A stretch of 64,000 nucleotides of DNA from Pectobacterium punjabense (GCF_012427845.1 NZ_CP038498.1:1860001-1924000); one strand, 5' to 3'. Shown: positions 1 through 9,676, counted from the stretch's first letter. Notes: a model not told the origin generated them from the letters alone. Made by a program: numbers and translations.

Positions 1-1
1 G

Positions 2-199
2 GTGCGCCGTCTACTGTCTGCCGATCATCGCTGGCTGTTGCCCGGCTGCGCGATTTTTGGTGCCACGTTGTTACTGCTGGCGGATGTCGTTGCACGCTTG
101 CTGATTGTGCCGCAGGAGGTACCGGTTGGGGCAATGACCGCGCTGCTAGGTGCGCCTTTCTTCATTTATCTGGCGAGAAAAGGGATGCGGCATGGGTAA
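2..199 (+). CDS. FecCD-family iron-siderophore ABC permease, C-terminal end (cut by window edge)
   Basis: Only the last 65 or so codons are present; the gene begins before the window. The residues form the last membrane segments of a FecCD/BtuC-type inner-membrane permease, including the family's closing pattern of a [22 protein letters not shown] stretch, where a short helix faces the ATPase. It would import a ferric siderophore (or similar chelate) delivered by a periplasmic binding protein. The next permease starts inside the end of this gene with an 8-base overlap, so the two are translationally coupled and probably form a heterodimer. The siderophore cannot be named from this fragment. 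Confidence 0.85.
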   Translation: MRRLLSADHRWLLPGCAIFGATLLLLADVVARLLIVPQEVPVGAMTALLGAPFFIYLARKGMRHG

Positions 200-1223
200 G
201 GTGTTTACCGTGCGGATGGGGAGCGTTTCACGTCAGATTGATCTACGTACCTCTGTGGTGGCGCTCTTGCTCCTGCTGGTGCTGTTAGCCGTCGTGTTTC
301 TCTCTCTGTCGCTGGGGGAAGTGGTGCTGTCGCCTGTGCAGGTGATGTCGGCGCTGCTGGGAAAGGCAGGCAGCGGTGTGTATTTTATCGTCAACGACCT
401 GCGTTTACCGCGAGCGCTGTTGGCGCTATTGGTCGGCGGTGCGCTGGCGATATCCGGCTTGATTCTGCAAAGCATTGTGCGTAATCCATTAGCCTCGCCG
501 GATATTCTGGGGATTACCAGCGGTGCATCGGCGGCAGCGGTCTTCTTCCTCTCGTTTCTGGCGACGGCGATAAGCCAGCGCTGGCTCCCGCTGGCGGCGA
601 TGGGCGGGGCGTGGATAACGGCGCTCGCGATTTATCTGCTGGCCTGGAAGCAGGGCGCATCGCCGCTGCGGTTGGTGCTGGTTGGCGTTGGGCTGTCTGC
701 CATCATGGGCGCGGCAGTCACGATGATGCTGGTATTTAGCCCGATAGGCACCACGCTGACAGCCTATGTGTGGCTGACGGGCAGTATTTACGGCGCACAG
801 TGGCAGCATGTGTCAGAGCTGACGGGCTGGTTGTTGCTTGGTGCACCGTTTTTAGTGGGGCTGGCGAGACACGTTAACGTGCATGAGTTGGATGATGCGT
901 TGGCCTGCGGTGTTGGCCAGTCTGTTGGGCGTATCCGGCTTGCGCTGTTAACGCTGAGCGTCGCGCTGGCAGGGGCTGCCATTGCCTATGCAGGCGCGAT
1001 GGCGTTTGTTGGCCTGCTGGCACCGCATATCGCGAAAAAGCTGGCGAGCCGTTCATTTCCCGGTCTGGCGCTGGTGTCAGCGCTGACGGGCGGTTTATTG
1101 GTGATGGTGGCCGATTTGATTGGCCGCACTGCGTTCCTGCCGTTGGATCTGCCTGCTGGTATTTTTATCTCTGTGCTCGGAACGCCTTTCTTTATCTATT
1201 TATTGCTTCGGCAACGTTACTGA
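192..1223 (+). CDS. FecCD-family iron-siderophore ABC permease
   Basis: A 343-residue, very hydrophobic protein with the usual length and about ten membrane segments of FecCD/BtuC permeases. Visible family motifs are [19 protein letters not shown] (about residues 76-94) and the terminal [21 protein letters not shown] chose the ATG at 192 because it overlaps the stop of the preceding permease, as is normal in these operons; an upstream in-frame ATG at 150 would extend it by 14 residues into that gene. With the upstream permease and downstream ATPase it forms the inner-membrane importer for a ferric siderophore. Achromobactin-type (Cbr) and Fec/Fep systems are all possible. Confidence 0.9.
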   Translation: MGKVFTVRMGSVSRQIDLRTSVVALLLLLVLLAVVFLSLSLGEVVLSPVQVMSALLGKAGSGVYFIVNDLRLPRALLALLVGGALAISGLILQSIVRNPLASPDILGITSGASAAAVFFLSFLATAISQRWLPLAAMGGAWITALAIYLLAWKQGASPLRLVLVGVGLSAIMGAAVTMMLVFSPIGTTLTAYVWLTGSIYGAQWQHVSELTGWLLLGAPFLVGLARHVNVHELDDALACGVGQSVGRIRLALLTLSVALAGAAIAYAGAMAFVGLLAPHIAKKLASRSFPGLALVSALTGGLLVMVADLIGRTAFLPLDLPAGIFISVLGTPFFIYLLLRQRY

Positions 1224-1232
1224 GATTGTAAG

Positions 1233-2087
1233 ATGATGCGAGAGAATGTGCTGCCAACACACGTATATCCAACTCACGGCGAAGCGATTGCCAGCCAGTC
1301 GCTGACGCTGAGTTATGAAAAACAGGTTGTGATTGATGCGTTGGATATCGCGCTGCCAGCCCAGAAAATTTCGGTGCTGGTGGGGAGTAACGGCTGCGGT
1401 AAGAGCACGTTGTTGAAGTCGTTCGCCCGTCTGCTGAAACCGACAAGTGGGACGATTATTGTCAACGGGGCGGATATCCATCGGCAATCTACCGTTGAGG
1501 TGGCGAAGTCACTGGCGATTCTTCCACAAACGCCAACTGCGCCGGAAGGGCTGACGGTGTATCAATTGGTGAAGATGGGGCGTTATCCGCACCAGTCGTG
1601 GCTCAAGCAGTGGTCGACAACGGACGAAGAAAAAGTGATTCAGGCGTTGCACAGCACTGGCGTATTGGCATTAAAGGATCGCGCAGTAGATTCGCTATCC
1701 GGCGGGCAGCGCCAGCGTGTATGGATCGCTATGACGCTGGCGCAGGATACCGATATTGTTCTGTTGGATGAGCCGACGACGTATCTCGATCTGGCGCATC
1801 AGATGGAGGTGCTGGATTTGCTGCGGGAACTGAACCTTCAGCAGCAGAAAACTATTGTCATGGTGTTACATGATTTGAATCTGGCGTGTCGCTACGCACA
1901 CCACATGGTAGCCGTGCATAACCGGACGGTGTTTGCACAGGGGAATCCGCGCGACATTCTTACCGAAGCTACGGTAAAAACGGTGTTTAACCTGAACTGT
2001 CGCATCATTGACGATCCGTTCTTCGGCACGCCGTTGTGCATTCCATTTGGGCGCGACGCGGTGGAGACGGCGACTGATGTCGGCTAA
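1233..2087 (+). CDS. Iron-siderophore ABC transporter ATP-binding protein
   Basis: A 284-residue ABC ATPase. It has Walker A GSNGCGKST (about residues 51-59), signature LSGGQRQR, and Walker B IVLLDEPTTYLDLAH, which is the FepC/FecE-type form. It begins 9 bases after the second permease and so completes the importer operon. It would bind the cytoplasmic face of the two FecCD permeases and power uptake of the ferric chelate. The start may be the first or second of two adjacent Met codons (1233 or 1236). The next gene starts inside its end. Confidence 0.92.
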   Translation: MMRENVLPTHVYPTHGEAIASQSLTLSYEKQVVIDALDIALPAQKISVLVGSNGCGKSTLLKSFARLLKPTSGTIIVNGADIHRQSTVEVAKSLAILPQTPTAPEGLTVYQLVKMGRYPHQSWLKQWSTTDEEKVIQALHSTGVLALKDRAVDSLSGGQRQRVWIAMTLAQDTDIVLLDEPTTYLDLAHQMEVLDLLRELNLQQQKTIVMVLHDLNLACRYAHHMVAVHNRTVFAQGNPRDILTEATVKTVFNLNCRIIDDPFFGTPLCIPFGRDAVETATDVG

Positions 2088-2889
2088 CCGTCTGACGGCA
2101 CCGCAGTGGGCGATGCTCTCCGGTACGCTGCAACTCACGGATGCCTCGCTGCGGGTCGGTTCTGACCGTTGCCCAAGCCGTAAGATGCTGGAACCAGACT
2201 ATTGCCATTGGCTGCTGAACACCCTGACACCACCGTTGCTGTCGCCATCGATCAAGATTACGGCGTCACTGCTGGCGAAGCGGATAGGATTTTTAACCAC
2301 GGCTGCCAGCCTGTATGCGATGTCGGTGTATAACAAAGGGCTGAACATGACGCTGGATAACAGCGTGTTGGAATTCGGACACAGCCGTCTATGGACATCG
2401 ACCATGCCACTTTACGATCTCACGGTGTCTCAACCAGAAGCAGGGCGGCGAGAGGCGTGGCGCGATAGCCTGTTCGATACGCTGTTTGCTCAACACCTAT
2501 CGCCGGTGTTACATACGCTGTCTGCGGTGTCGGGCACGCCGTTGCGCATCCTGTGGGAAAACGTCGCGGTGCGGGTGTTTTCGTTATACGAACAGCGTAT
2601 TGAGTGGGACGATCCGGCAGCGGAGTGTTCACCAGGAATGACGTTGGCACAGCAGGTACAACAGGATTTTGACGCTTTGCTGGCTGCGCCCGGCGAACGT
2701 TTTGGCTGTGATGATAACCCGCTAAGACCGTTCTTTCGGGCGAAAACGCGAGTGCCTGCGGTGGGGAGTTCGGTGAACTTTCGCAGCGTACGCTTCCGCC
2801 GCACCTGCTGTTTTTATTACAAGGCATCGCAGCCGCAGGAATACTGCCAAAATTGCCCATTACTGCGCCCCACCAGAAAAACGGGCTGA
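2077..2889 (+). CDS. FhuF-like siderophore-iron reductase
   Basis: A 270-residue protein ending in a cysteine motif CC-x(11)-C-x(2)-C (TCCFYYK ... YCQNCPLL), the [2Fe-2S] cluster site of FhuF-family ferric-siderophore reductases. These act in the cytoplasm to reduce Fe(III) and release it from the imported chelate. The ATG at 2077 overlaps the ATPase stop by 11 bases, which shows coupling and supports the function. An ATG at 2008 would add 23 residues read out of the ATPase gene and is unlikely. The body of the protein diverges from E. coli FhuF as I remember it, so the call rests on the C-terminal motif, length and operon context. Confidence 0.8.
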   Translation: MSANRLTAPQWAMLSGTLQLTDASLRVGSDRCPSRKMLEPDYCHWLLNTLTPPLLSPSIKITASLLAKRIGFLTTAASLYAMSVYNKGLNMTLDNSVLEFGHSRLWTSTMPLYDLTVSQPEAGRREAWRDSLFDTLFAQHLSPVLHTLSAVSGTPLRILWENVAVRVFSLYEQRIEWDDPAAECSPGMTLAQQVQQDFDALLAAPGERFGCDDNPLRPFFRAKTRVPAVGSSVNFRSVRFRRTCCFYYKASQPQEYCQNCPLLRPTRKTG

Positions 2890-2914
2890 CACAGGTAAAA
2901 ATCCTCTCGTAGTT

Positions 2915-3055
2915 ATGCCCTAAATAATTCGAGTTGCATGACAAAACGTTAGCGTTTTGAACAACGCAGAGCGTTGGCCCTTTAGGGCGAGGCCCGCGAC
3001 GGGCCGAGTATTTAAGGGCAGCCAACGCACATGCAGCTTGAAGTATGACGGGGAT
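2915..3055 (+). repeat. Intergenic palindromic repeat, copy 1
   Basis: This element begins with CCCTAAATAATTCGAGTT and ends with AGCTTGAAGTATGACGGGG. The ends are imperfect inverted repeats of each other and recur at 32235-32361. Between them are several small hairpins: AAAACG-TTAG-CGTTTT near 2943, GCCCTTTAGGGC near 2977, and GGCCCG-CGA-CGGGCC near 2990. I recall similar elements scattered between genes in Pectobacterium and related genera. It fills much of the gap between the FhuF-like gene and rhlE. Function unknown; it resembles a non-autonomous MITE-like or ERIC-like element. Confidence 0.7.
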
Positions 3056-3112
3056 AGAATCTCTGCTACAATCGTCGGCAGTCATGCACCGTAGTTGTGC
3101 TCGTTCACCGTG

Positions 3113-3164
3113 GTTGTTGCGTATGTCGTTGTTACGTGAAGTGTTACGTGAGTTGTTACGTAAA
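3113..3164 (+). repeat. Short degenerate direct repeats upstream of rhlE
   Basis: Four imperfect copies of a GTTGTTACGTGA-like 11-12 base unit lie in a row, spaced 10-15 bases, about 90 bases before rhlE. They could be spacer DNA, replication slippage products or a regulatory array. The rest of the 2890-3251 gap holds the palindromic repeat and the rhlE leader; no gene is seen. Confidence 0.45.
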
Positions 3165-3251
3165 TAGTGGCCCAGCAAACCCGTCTTATTGACCCTCTGA
3201 AAACTACACCGGCTACTGTCCGGTCAGAGCGGATCTGGAGTTGTTCTTTTT

Positions 3252-4688
3252 ATGTCATTTGATTCTCTCGGCCTGAGTGCCGATATTCTGCGCGCGATTG
3301 AAGAGCAGGGTTATCGCGATCCTACCCCCGTTCAGCGTCAGGCGATTCCTGTCGTGTTGGAAGGACGCGATTTAATGGCCAGCGCGCAAACGGGTACGGG
3401 TAAAACGGCGGGTTTTACGCTGCCACTCTTGCAACTGCTCACCAGCCGCGAAGCGCAGAATAAAGGGAAAGGACGCCGTCCAGTACGGGCGCTGATCCTC
3501 ACGCCAACTCGCGAGCTGGCGGCACAGATTGATGAGAACGTGAAGGCGTATAGCAAGTATTTGCGCCTGCGCTCACTGGTCGTATTTGGCGGTGTGAGCA
3601 TTAACCCGCAGATGATGAAGTTGCGCGGCGGCGTGGATATTCTGGTGGCGACGCCGGGGCGTCTGCTCGATCTGGAACACCAGAACGCCGTTGACCTGTC
3701 ACAGATTGAAATTCTGGTTCTGGATGAAGCGGATCGGATGCTGGATATGGGCTTCATTCACGATATTCGTCGTGTACTGGCGAAGCTGCCGACCAAACGC
3801 CAAAACCTGCTGTTCTCCGCGACTTTCTCGGATGAGATCAAAGCGTTGGCGAACAAACTGCTGACTAATCCCGCCTCGGTTGAAGTCGTGCGTCGTAATA
3901 CGCCGTCTGAACTGGTTACGCAGCACGTACATTTTGTCGATAAGCGCCGCAAACGTGAACTGTTGTCTCAGTTGATTGGTGAAAATAACTGGCAGCAGGT
4001 GCTGGTCTTTACCCGCACCAAACACGGCGCTAACCATCTGGCTGAACTGCTGGAGAAAGACGGTATTACCGCCGCCGCTATCCACGGTAATAAAAGCCAG
4101 GGCGCGCGTACGCGTGCGCTGGCAAACTTCAAAGATGGCAGCATCCGCGTGCTGGTCGCGACGGATATCGCCGCACGTGGTTTGGATATCGACCAACTGC
4201 CGCACGTGGTGAACTATGAGTTGCCAAACGTGCCGGAAGATTACGTTCACCGTATCGGCCGTACCGGTCGTGCAGAAGCAACGGGAGAAGCGCTGTCGCT
4301 GGTGTGCGTAGATGAACACAAACTGCTGCGTGATATCGAGCGTTTGTTGAAGCGTGAGATTCCGCGTATTGCTATCGAAGGCTATGAGCCAGATCCGTCC
4401 ATCAAGGCAGAACCGATTGTGAATGGCCGCCAGGGTAACCGTGGCGGCGGCGGTGCGCGTAGTTCAGCACCTCGTGCGCAGTCTGGCGCACCGCGCGGTC
4501 AGTCCGAGCGCAGCGAACGTAGTCAAGGTCAGGGCGAACGCCGTTCAGCCGAGGGTAATCGCCAACCGCGCAAATCGGGCGGTAATAGCGATAGTCCATG
4601 GGGCACTGGCGGAAAAGGCAAGGGTGGTGGTGAAGGCCAGCGCCGCGCACCGCGCCCGCAAAACCGCAGTAAGCCAGCGGACAAGTAA
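3252..4688 (+). CDS. rhlE: ATP-dependent RNA helicase RhlE
   Basis: A 478-residue DEAD-box helicase. Motifs in order: Q motif around residues 20-33 ([10 protein letters not shown]), Walker A AQTGTGKT at 45-52, [13 protein letters not shown] near 157-160, SAT near 187, then the RecA-like second domain with ARGLDID and HRIGRTGR. After about residue 390 comes a basic tail rich in Gly, Arg and Ser, typical of RhlE and expected to bind RNA. RhlE unwinds structured RNA and assists ribosome assembly and RNA decay in the cytoplasm. It stands alone, with a terminator just after the stop. Confidence 0.97.
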   Translation: MSFDSLGLSADILRAIEEQGYRDPTPVQRQAIPVVLEGRDLMASAQTGTGKTAGFTLPLLQLLTSREAQNKGKGRRPVRALILTPTRELAAQIDENVKAYSKYLRLRSLVVFGGVSINPQMMKLRGGVDILVATPGRLLDLEHQNAVDLSQIEILVLDEADRMLDMGFIHDIRRVLAKLPTKRQNLLFSATFSDEIKALANKLLTNPASVEVVRRNTPSELVTQHVHFVDKRRKRELLSQLIGENNWQQVLVFTRTKHGANHLAELLEKDGITAAAIHGNKSQGARTRALANFKDGSIRVLVATDIAARGLDIDQLPHVVNYELPNVPEDYVHRIGRTGRAEATGEALSLVCVDEHKLLRDIERLLKREIPRIAIEGYEPDPSIKAEPIVNGRQGNRGGGGARSSAPRAQSGAPRGQSERSERSQGQGERRSAEGNRQPRKSGGNSDSPWGTGGKGKGGGEGQRRAPRPQNRSKPADK

Positions 4689-4693
4689 CAGCG

Positions 4694-4720
4694 AAAGGGA
4701 GCCATCTGGCTCCCTTTTTT
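4694..4720 (+). terminator. Rho-independent terminator after rhlE
   Basis: A 10-bp perfect stem (AAAGGGAGCC / GGCTCCCTTT, loop ATCT) runs into T residues on the plus strand. It touches the stop codon of the convergent transporter gene and ends rhlE transcription; the A-rich left arm could also serve the opposite strand. Confidence 0.9.
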
Positions 4721-5627
4721 ATCGCGTTATTTTTGCCGTAACAGGCTGTGCAGTTGGATTGCGTGGGCGGTAGAACATCACCGCGTTGCCCGCCAGAATC
4801 AGCAACAGGCCGATAAGCGCGTTGGGTCGCCACTGGTAGCCTTCAAATAGCGTCGAAATCGACAGCGCCACCAGCGGAAAGAGCAGCGTGGTGTAAGCCG
4901 CCTGGCTGGCACCGATGCGGCCGATCAGGCTGAAGTAAGCACCGAAGCCGATGACTGAACCAAAGATAGCCAGATAGAACAGTGACCCCAGATAGCTGGT
5001 GCTGTATTCCGGTGCGAAGCTATATCCCTGAATCAGGCTGAACAATCCCATCCAGAGCGCCCCATATCCCATGCCCCAGCCGTTGGTTGTCAGTACATCG
5101 CGACCCTGTCGCTGGTGCTGGGCGCTAATCATATTACCGAGTGAGAAGCAGTAGGTACCCAGAACGCTCAATCCCACGCCCCATAGCAAATAGGGCTGCG
5201 CATCGATTTGTGTCAGATCGTGCCAGAATAGCGCGATGATGCCGGTAAGCCCGAGCGGTGTGGCGATCGCCACGTTGCGTGTTAACGGCTGCCCGAAGAA
5301 AAGACGGCTGTTAAAGGCGTTAAACAGCACCGCCATCGAGAAAATGATGGATTCCAATCCGCTCGAAATCCAGGCGATGGCGTGGTAAAAACAGAGAAAG
5401 TTGACGCCGAATACGCATAGCCCTTGTACCATACACAGCAGGTGGGCACGCGGGGAAAGCGGGCGCAGGCGACGCGTCAGGGTCAGAAATGCCAGTAAGA
5501 TGGCCGATGCCAGCGCAAAGCGCCAGAAAACGGAGACTTCAGCAGCGACGTTGCCCTGTTGCAGGCTAATGGCGATCCACGTCGTGCCCCAAATCAGGAC
5601 GACAGAAAAGTAAAGTAGGGTATTCAT
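4719..5627 (-). CDS. DMT-superfamily (EamA) transporter
   Basis: A 302-residue inner-membrane protein with about ten hydrophobic segments arranged as two EamA repeats; the GTTWIAISLQQG start is typical of the drug/metabolite transporter superfamily. Such proteins usually export amino acids, metabolites or drugs; the substrate here is unknown. I chose the ATG at 5627, with a GCGGAA-like ribosome site; an ATG at 5642 would add five residues. It is divergent from an AraC-type regulator 115 bases away, so that regulator is the likely controller. The 3' end abuts the rhlE terminator. Confidence 0.85.
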   Translation of the reverse strand: MNTLLYFSVVLIWGTTWIAISLQQGNVAAEVSVFWRFALASAILLAFLTLTRRLRPLSPRAHLLCMVQGLCVFGVNFLCFYHAIAWISSGLESIIFSMAVLFNAFNSRLFFGQPLTRNVAIATPLGLTGIIALFWHDLTQIDAQPYLLWGVGLSVLGTYCFSLGNMISAQHQRQGRDVLTTNGWGMGYGALWMGLFSLIQGYSFAPEYSTSYLGSLFYLAIFGSVIGFGAYFSLIGRIGASQAAYTTLLFPLVALSISTLFEGYQWRPNALIGLLLILAGNAVMFYRPRNPTAQPVTAKITR

Positions 5628-5742
5628 TGAGTGATTCCGCATGAGTTAATGTTGGCAGTATGGCGAATGCGTTTGTCGCAGGCTTTCAGCCCCTTGCGGT
5701 GAATAACAGAATCTTGCGGTTAAATGAAAAACGGAGGCAGCA

Positions 5743-6615
5743 ATGCATCGTTATAAAGCGTTCGATACCATGCTGCATCATAAAACCGAGCTGCGCGGCA
5801 CCGTCGAACTGACGTCCGGCGTGCGTCTGGCCGCATGGTTTAACCGCCATGACCGCGTTACGATGGAAAACACCGAGCACCATACGCTTAGCCTTTATAT
5901 CGCCGGTGGCTATGAGAGCTATCACCAAACGGCGGACGGCTGGCATAACGGCGGCGGGCCGGATCGTTTCTGCCTGATGCCGCAACAGAGCGCATCGACC
6001 TGGGATATCCGTGGCGACCTCGATTTTGTGCATCTGTATTTTGACGATGCACACCTGCGACAGCTGGCTGAGCAAATCTGGGATCGCAGCCCGGCATCGA
6101 TCTGCACGGAAGAGCGGATATTTGGTGACGATCCGCTGATTACGTCGCTGTATCGGCAATTTTTGCTCAGCAACCGCTGGGACGATCCGGCAAATCAGCT
6201 TGTCCTTAGCAGTGCTGCGACGCTGTTGATGATTCAGGTACTGCGTGGTTACACCCAATTGCAATGGGAACTGCCGATGGTGCGCGGCGGGCTGGCGCCA
6301 GCAGTACTGCGGCGCAGCAAGATGCAAATTGAGGCACATCTCGATCAGCCGCTGACGCTACAGGCGCTGGCGGCGGAAGCGGGGCTCAGCGAGTTTCACT
6401 TTGCGCGCATGTTTCGCCAGAGTGTGGGAATGGCACCGCATCAGTATGTCCTGAAGCAGCGACTGGTTCGCGCTGAAGCGCTCGTGCGACAGGGTACGCT
6501 GCCGATCACGGATATTGCGCTGGCCTGCGGGTTCAGCTCCGCCAGCCACCTCAGTCATCAATTCAAAAAGGAATATGGCCTGACGCCATCGGCGCTGCGT
6601 CTGGCGCAGAAATAG
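5743..6615 (+). CDS. AraC-family transcriptional regulator
   Basis: A 290-residue protein with an N-terminal sensing region and a C-terminal double helix-turn-helix of the AraC/XylS type (about residues 200-288). The first recognition region is LQALAAEAGLSEFHFARMF and the second ITDIALACGFSSASHLSHQF followed by GLTPSALR. A CGGAGG ribosome site precedes the ATG. It is divergent from the EamA transporter and probably regulates it and itself. The inducer is unknown. Confidence 0.9.
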   Translation: MHRYKAFDTMLHHKTELRGTVELTSGVRLAAWFNRHDRVTMENTEHHTLSLYIAGGYESYHQTADGWHNGGGPDRFCLMPQQSASTWDIRGDLDFVHLYFDDAHLRQLAEQIWDRSPASICTEERIFGDDPLITSLYRQFLLSNRWDDPANQLVLSSAATLLMIQVLRGYTQLQWELPMVRGGLAPAVLRRSKMQIEAHLDQPLTLQALAAEAGLSEFHFARMFRQSVGMAPHQYVLKQRLVRAEALVRQGTLPITDIALACGFSSASHLSHQFKKEYGLTPSALRLAQK

Positions 6616-6658
6616 ACCGGAAAAAAGCAGACGGGCAAAAAATCAGCGAAACGTTGTC

Positions 6659-6690
6659 GAGGCGGATGTTCATCATCCGCCTCACGCTTT
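6659..6690 (+). terminator. Hairpin between convergent araC-type gene and pepT
   Basis: A perfect 10-bp stem (GAGGCGGATG / CATCCGCCTC, loop TTCAT) is followed by ACGCTTTT on the plus strand. It lies between the convergent regulator and pepT genes and probably ends plus-strand transcription; it may also act on the other strand, where the T run is absent. Confidence 0.7.
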
Positions 6691-6701
6691 TCTGATCGTT
6701 A

Positions 6702-7931
6702 TTATTTCGCCGCCAGCAGGCATAAATTCAATGCCACTTCATACGATTTTACAAACGACGGCACAGGAAGAAACTCAAAACGCGAGTGGAAATTGTGTGC
6801 ACCAGTGAAGAAATTTGGCGTCAGCAATCCTTTGGCGGACAGTGCCGCGCCGTCTGTGCCGCCACGCATTGGTGTCACTTTGGGTTCAATGCCCAGCGTG
6901 TCCAGTGCGGCAAACAGCAGATCGATGGCTCGGCGATCGTTGGTAATCGCATTGCTGATATTGCTGTAGATATCAGTGAGGTTGAATGCCACGCTGCCAG
7001 TCGGGTACTGTGCGGCAATCTTCTCGGCGATGGCGGCGATCTGCTGCTTCCGTTGTTCAAACGTCGCTAAATCGAAATCGCGGATAGACGCTTTGAGCTT
7101 CGCTTCATTGGCGTTCGCCGTCAGATCGTTAAACCAGACATAGCCCTCGCGTCCTTCCGTATGCTCCGGTGTCTGTTGGCGATCGAACTGGCTGATAAAG
7201 TCATGCGCCATCAGCAGCGGGTTGACCAGCACGCCTTTTGCCGACATCGGGTGCGCGGGCACGCCAGTAAAGCGAATTTCCGCTGAGGCCGCATTGAAGT
7301 TTTCATACACTACTTCACCCAGTTCGCAGCAGTCGATAGTGTAGGCGAAATCAACATCGAAGCGTTTGAGATCGAGCGCTTTTGCGCCGCGCAGCCCAAT
7401 TTCCTCATCTGGCACGAAGGCCACCACGATATCGCCGTGTGGGGTAGCGTGGGTCAGGTTCTCCATGAGCGTCATCACTACGGTAACGGCGGCTTTGTTG
7501 TCCGCACCGAGTACGCTGGTGCCGTCGCTGAAAATAATGTCCTGCCCGACATACGGTAGAATTTCCGGGTGTTCCGCCGTGCGCAGCCAAATGTCCTGTT
7601 CGGCGTTCAGACAGAGGTCTTCACCGGTAAAACGCAGCGTTTGTGGGTGAATATGCGGCGACAGGCCGACGTCAACCGTATCGATATGAGTAATAAAACC
7701 GATGCGTGGTGCGGACGGACAGTTACCCGGCTTCACGGCTGTCACAGTGGCGTGCTCATCAATGACGACATCTTGCAAACCCAGTGCTCGTAGCTCGTCC
7801 GCCAGCAGACGTGCCATTTCATGCTGTTCCGGGGTGCTGGGTAACGTTGTCGAGCGGGCATCGCTTTGGCTGGTGACGGCGAGATAACGGTAAAAACGGT
7901 TGCTGAGTTGATGAGCCAGACTGTCTGTCAT
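6702..7931 (-). CDS. pepT: Peptidase T (tripeptide aminopeptidase)
   Basis: A 409-residue M20-family zinc aminopeptidase matching E. coli PepT in length. Zinc-site and catalytic motifs are visible: THIDTVDVG near residue 79 (HxD), DGTSVLGADNKA, VPDEEIGLRGAKALD and the final GAHNFHSRFEFLP. PepT cleaves the N-terminal residue from tripeptides in the cytoplasm. An AGGATT ribosome site precedes the ATG. It is monocistronic here. In E. coli pepT responds to anaerobiosis through FNR; I did not find a convincing FNR site. Confidence 0.97.
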   Translation of the reverse strand: MTDSLAHQLSNRFYRYLAVTSQSDARSTTLPSTPEQHEMARLLADELRALGLQDVVIDEHATVTAVKPGNCPSAPRIGFITHIDTVDVGLSPHIHPQTLRFTGEDLCLNAEQDIWLRTAEHPEILPYVGQDIIFSDGTSVLGADNKAAVTVVMTLMENLTHATPHGDIVVAFVPDEEIGLRGAKALDLKRFDVDFAYTIDCCELGEVVYENFNAASAEIRFTGVPAHPMSAKGVLVNPLLMAHDFISQFDRQQTPEHTEGREGYVWFNDLTANANEAKLKASIRDFDLATFEQRKQQIAAIAEKIAAQYPTGSVAFNLTDIYSNISNAITNDRRAIDLLFAALDTLGIEPKVTPMRGGTDGAALSAKGLLTPNFFTGAHNFHSRFEFLPVPSFVKSYEVALNLCLLAAK

Positions 7932-8071
7932 AACGAATCCTTTTTATTCTGCAATACCTATGATGGCTATCCTAACGTAGAAATTATTTCATTTGAGGGT
8001 TTTATTTGTCATTTTATCGTCATGATTTTTATAGCGGTGTGGTGGAACATCAATAACAAGCGAGGACTGGG

Positions 8072-9667
8072 ATGAAAAAAGCAGGAATACGATTCACATT
8101 GGCTGCGTTGACGCTGGCGGTCGCCTCCGCGGCATCGGCGAATACCCTGGTGTATTGCTCTGAAGGATCGCCGGAAAACTTTAACCCGCAGCTTTATACT
8201 TCCGGCACCAGCGTGGATGCCAGCGCCGTGCCGATTTATAACCGCCTGGTGGATTTCAAGGTGGGTACCACGGAGCTGGTGCCGAGTCTGGCGGAGCGTT
8301 GGGACATCAGCGGCGATGGCCGCGTCTATACCTTCCATTTGCGCAAAGGTGTGAAATTCCAGAGCAATAAATACTTCAAACCTTCGCGTGATTTTACCGC
8401 CGACGACGTTATTTTCTCCTTCATGCGGCAAAAAGATCCGCAGCACCCTTACCACAGCGTCTCGAAAGGGACGTATGCCAATTTTGAAAGCTTGTCCTTT
8501 GGCTCGTTGATTCAGAATATCGAGAAAGTGGATGACCACACGGTGCGCTTCACGCTTTCCCATGCGGAAGCCCCATTTCTGGCCGATTTAGCCTGGTACT
8601 TCGCTTCCATTCTTTCTGCGGAATATGCCGATGCCATGCTCAAAGCCGGCACGCCGGAACGCGTGGATATGGACCCGATTGGCACTGGGCCTTTCGAGTT
8701 AGCACAGTATCAGAAAGATTCGCGCATTCTGTTTAAGGCATTTCCCGCCTATTGGGAAGGCAAGGCTAAACTGGATCGGTTGATTTTCACTATTACGCCA
8801 GACGCCTCCGTGCGTTACGCCAAGCTAGAGAAGAATGAGTGTCAGGTGATGCCGTTCCCTAATCCTGCCGATCTGCCGCGCATGAAAGAGAACAAAGATA
8901 TCGTGTTGATGCAGAAGGCGGGATTGAATACCGGCTTCCTGTCGTTCAATACTCAAAAAGCGCCGACGGATAATGTGAAAGTGCGGCAGGCATTGACGAT
9001 GGCGATTAACAAATCGGCGATTATTGACGCCGTTTTTCAAGGCACTGGCACCGTAGCGAAAAACCTGCTGCCGCCTGGCGTCTGGAGTGCTGACAGTGAG
9101 CTAAAGGATTACGACTACGATCCCGAGAAGGCGAAGGCATTGCTGAAAGAAGCCGGTTTGGCGGAAGGCACCACTATCGAACTGTGGGCGATGCCGGTGC
9201 AGCGTCCGTATAACCCGAATGCCCGCCGGATGTCGGAGATGATTCAGGCCGACTGGGCGAAAGTCGGCGTGCAGGCGAAAATTGTCACCTTTGAGTGGGG
9301 CGAATACCTGAAGCGGGTGAAAAGTGGTGAGCATCAGGCGGCGTTGATGGGCTGGACAACGGCGACGGGTGACCCTGATAACTTCTTCGGCCCGCTGTTT
9401 ACCTGTACGGCGGCCAACGGCGGTTCCAACTCGGCAAAGTGGTGCTACGCACCGTTTGATAAAATTATCACCGAAGCACGTGCTTCACAGGATCACCAGC
9501 AGCGAATTGCGTTATACAAGCAGGCGCAGCAGATGATGCACGATCAGGCACCCGCCGTCATGATTGCGCATTCCACGCTCTCTATTCCGGTACGAAAGGA
9601 AGTGATCGGGTATGAAGTTGACCCGTTCGATAAGCATATTTTTTATCAGGTTGATATTAAGAAGTAA
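8072..9667 (+). CDS. DppA-like dipeptide ABC transporter binding protein (orphan)
   Basis: A 531-residue periplasmic binding protein of the SBP_bac_5 family, closely resembling DppA (shared LVYCSEGSPE, FNPQL, DPIGTGPF, ITPDASVRYAKL, AMPVQRPYNPNARRM). A signal peptide of about 23 residues ends at ASA. DppA binds dipeptides and delivers them to DppBCDF. No permease or ATPase genes follow: the next gene is convergent queH. This is therefore a stand-alone paralogue that must use a transporter encoded elsewhere or serve as a chemoreceptor or haem/peptide scavenging protein. The ATG at 8072 has a GAGGA site. Confidence 0.92.
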   Translation: MKKAGIRFTLAALTLAVASAASANTLVYCSEGSPENFNPQLYTSGTSVDASAVPIYNRLVDFKVGTTELVPSLAERWDISGDGRVYTFHLRKGVKFQSNKYFKPSRDFTADDVIFSFMRQKDPQHPYHSVSKGTYANFESLSFGSLIQNIEKVDDHTVRFTLSHAEAPFLADLAWYFASILSAEYADAMLKAGTPERVDMDPIGTGPFELAQYQKDSRILFKAFPAYWEGKAKLDRLIFTITPDASVRYAKLEKNECQVMPFPNPADLPRMKENKDIVLMQKAGLNTGFLSFNTQKAPTDNVKVRQALTMAINKSAIIDAVFQGTGTVAKNLLPPGVWSADSELKDYDYDPEKAKALLKEAGLAEGTTIELWAMPVQRPYNPNARRMSEMIQADWAKVGVQAKIVTFEWGEYLKRVKSGEHQAALMGWTTATGDPDNFFGPLFTCTAANGGSNSAKWCYAPFDKIITEARASQDHQQRIALYKQAQQMMHDQAPAVMIAHSTLSIPVRKEVIGYEVDPFDKHIFYQVDIKK

Positions 9668-9676
9668 GCAGCAGAC

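Noticed and set aside
3699..4319. A 206-codon open frame antisense to rhlE
   Set aside because: A shadow of the strongly biased rhlE codons; no ribosome site or family resemblance.
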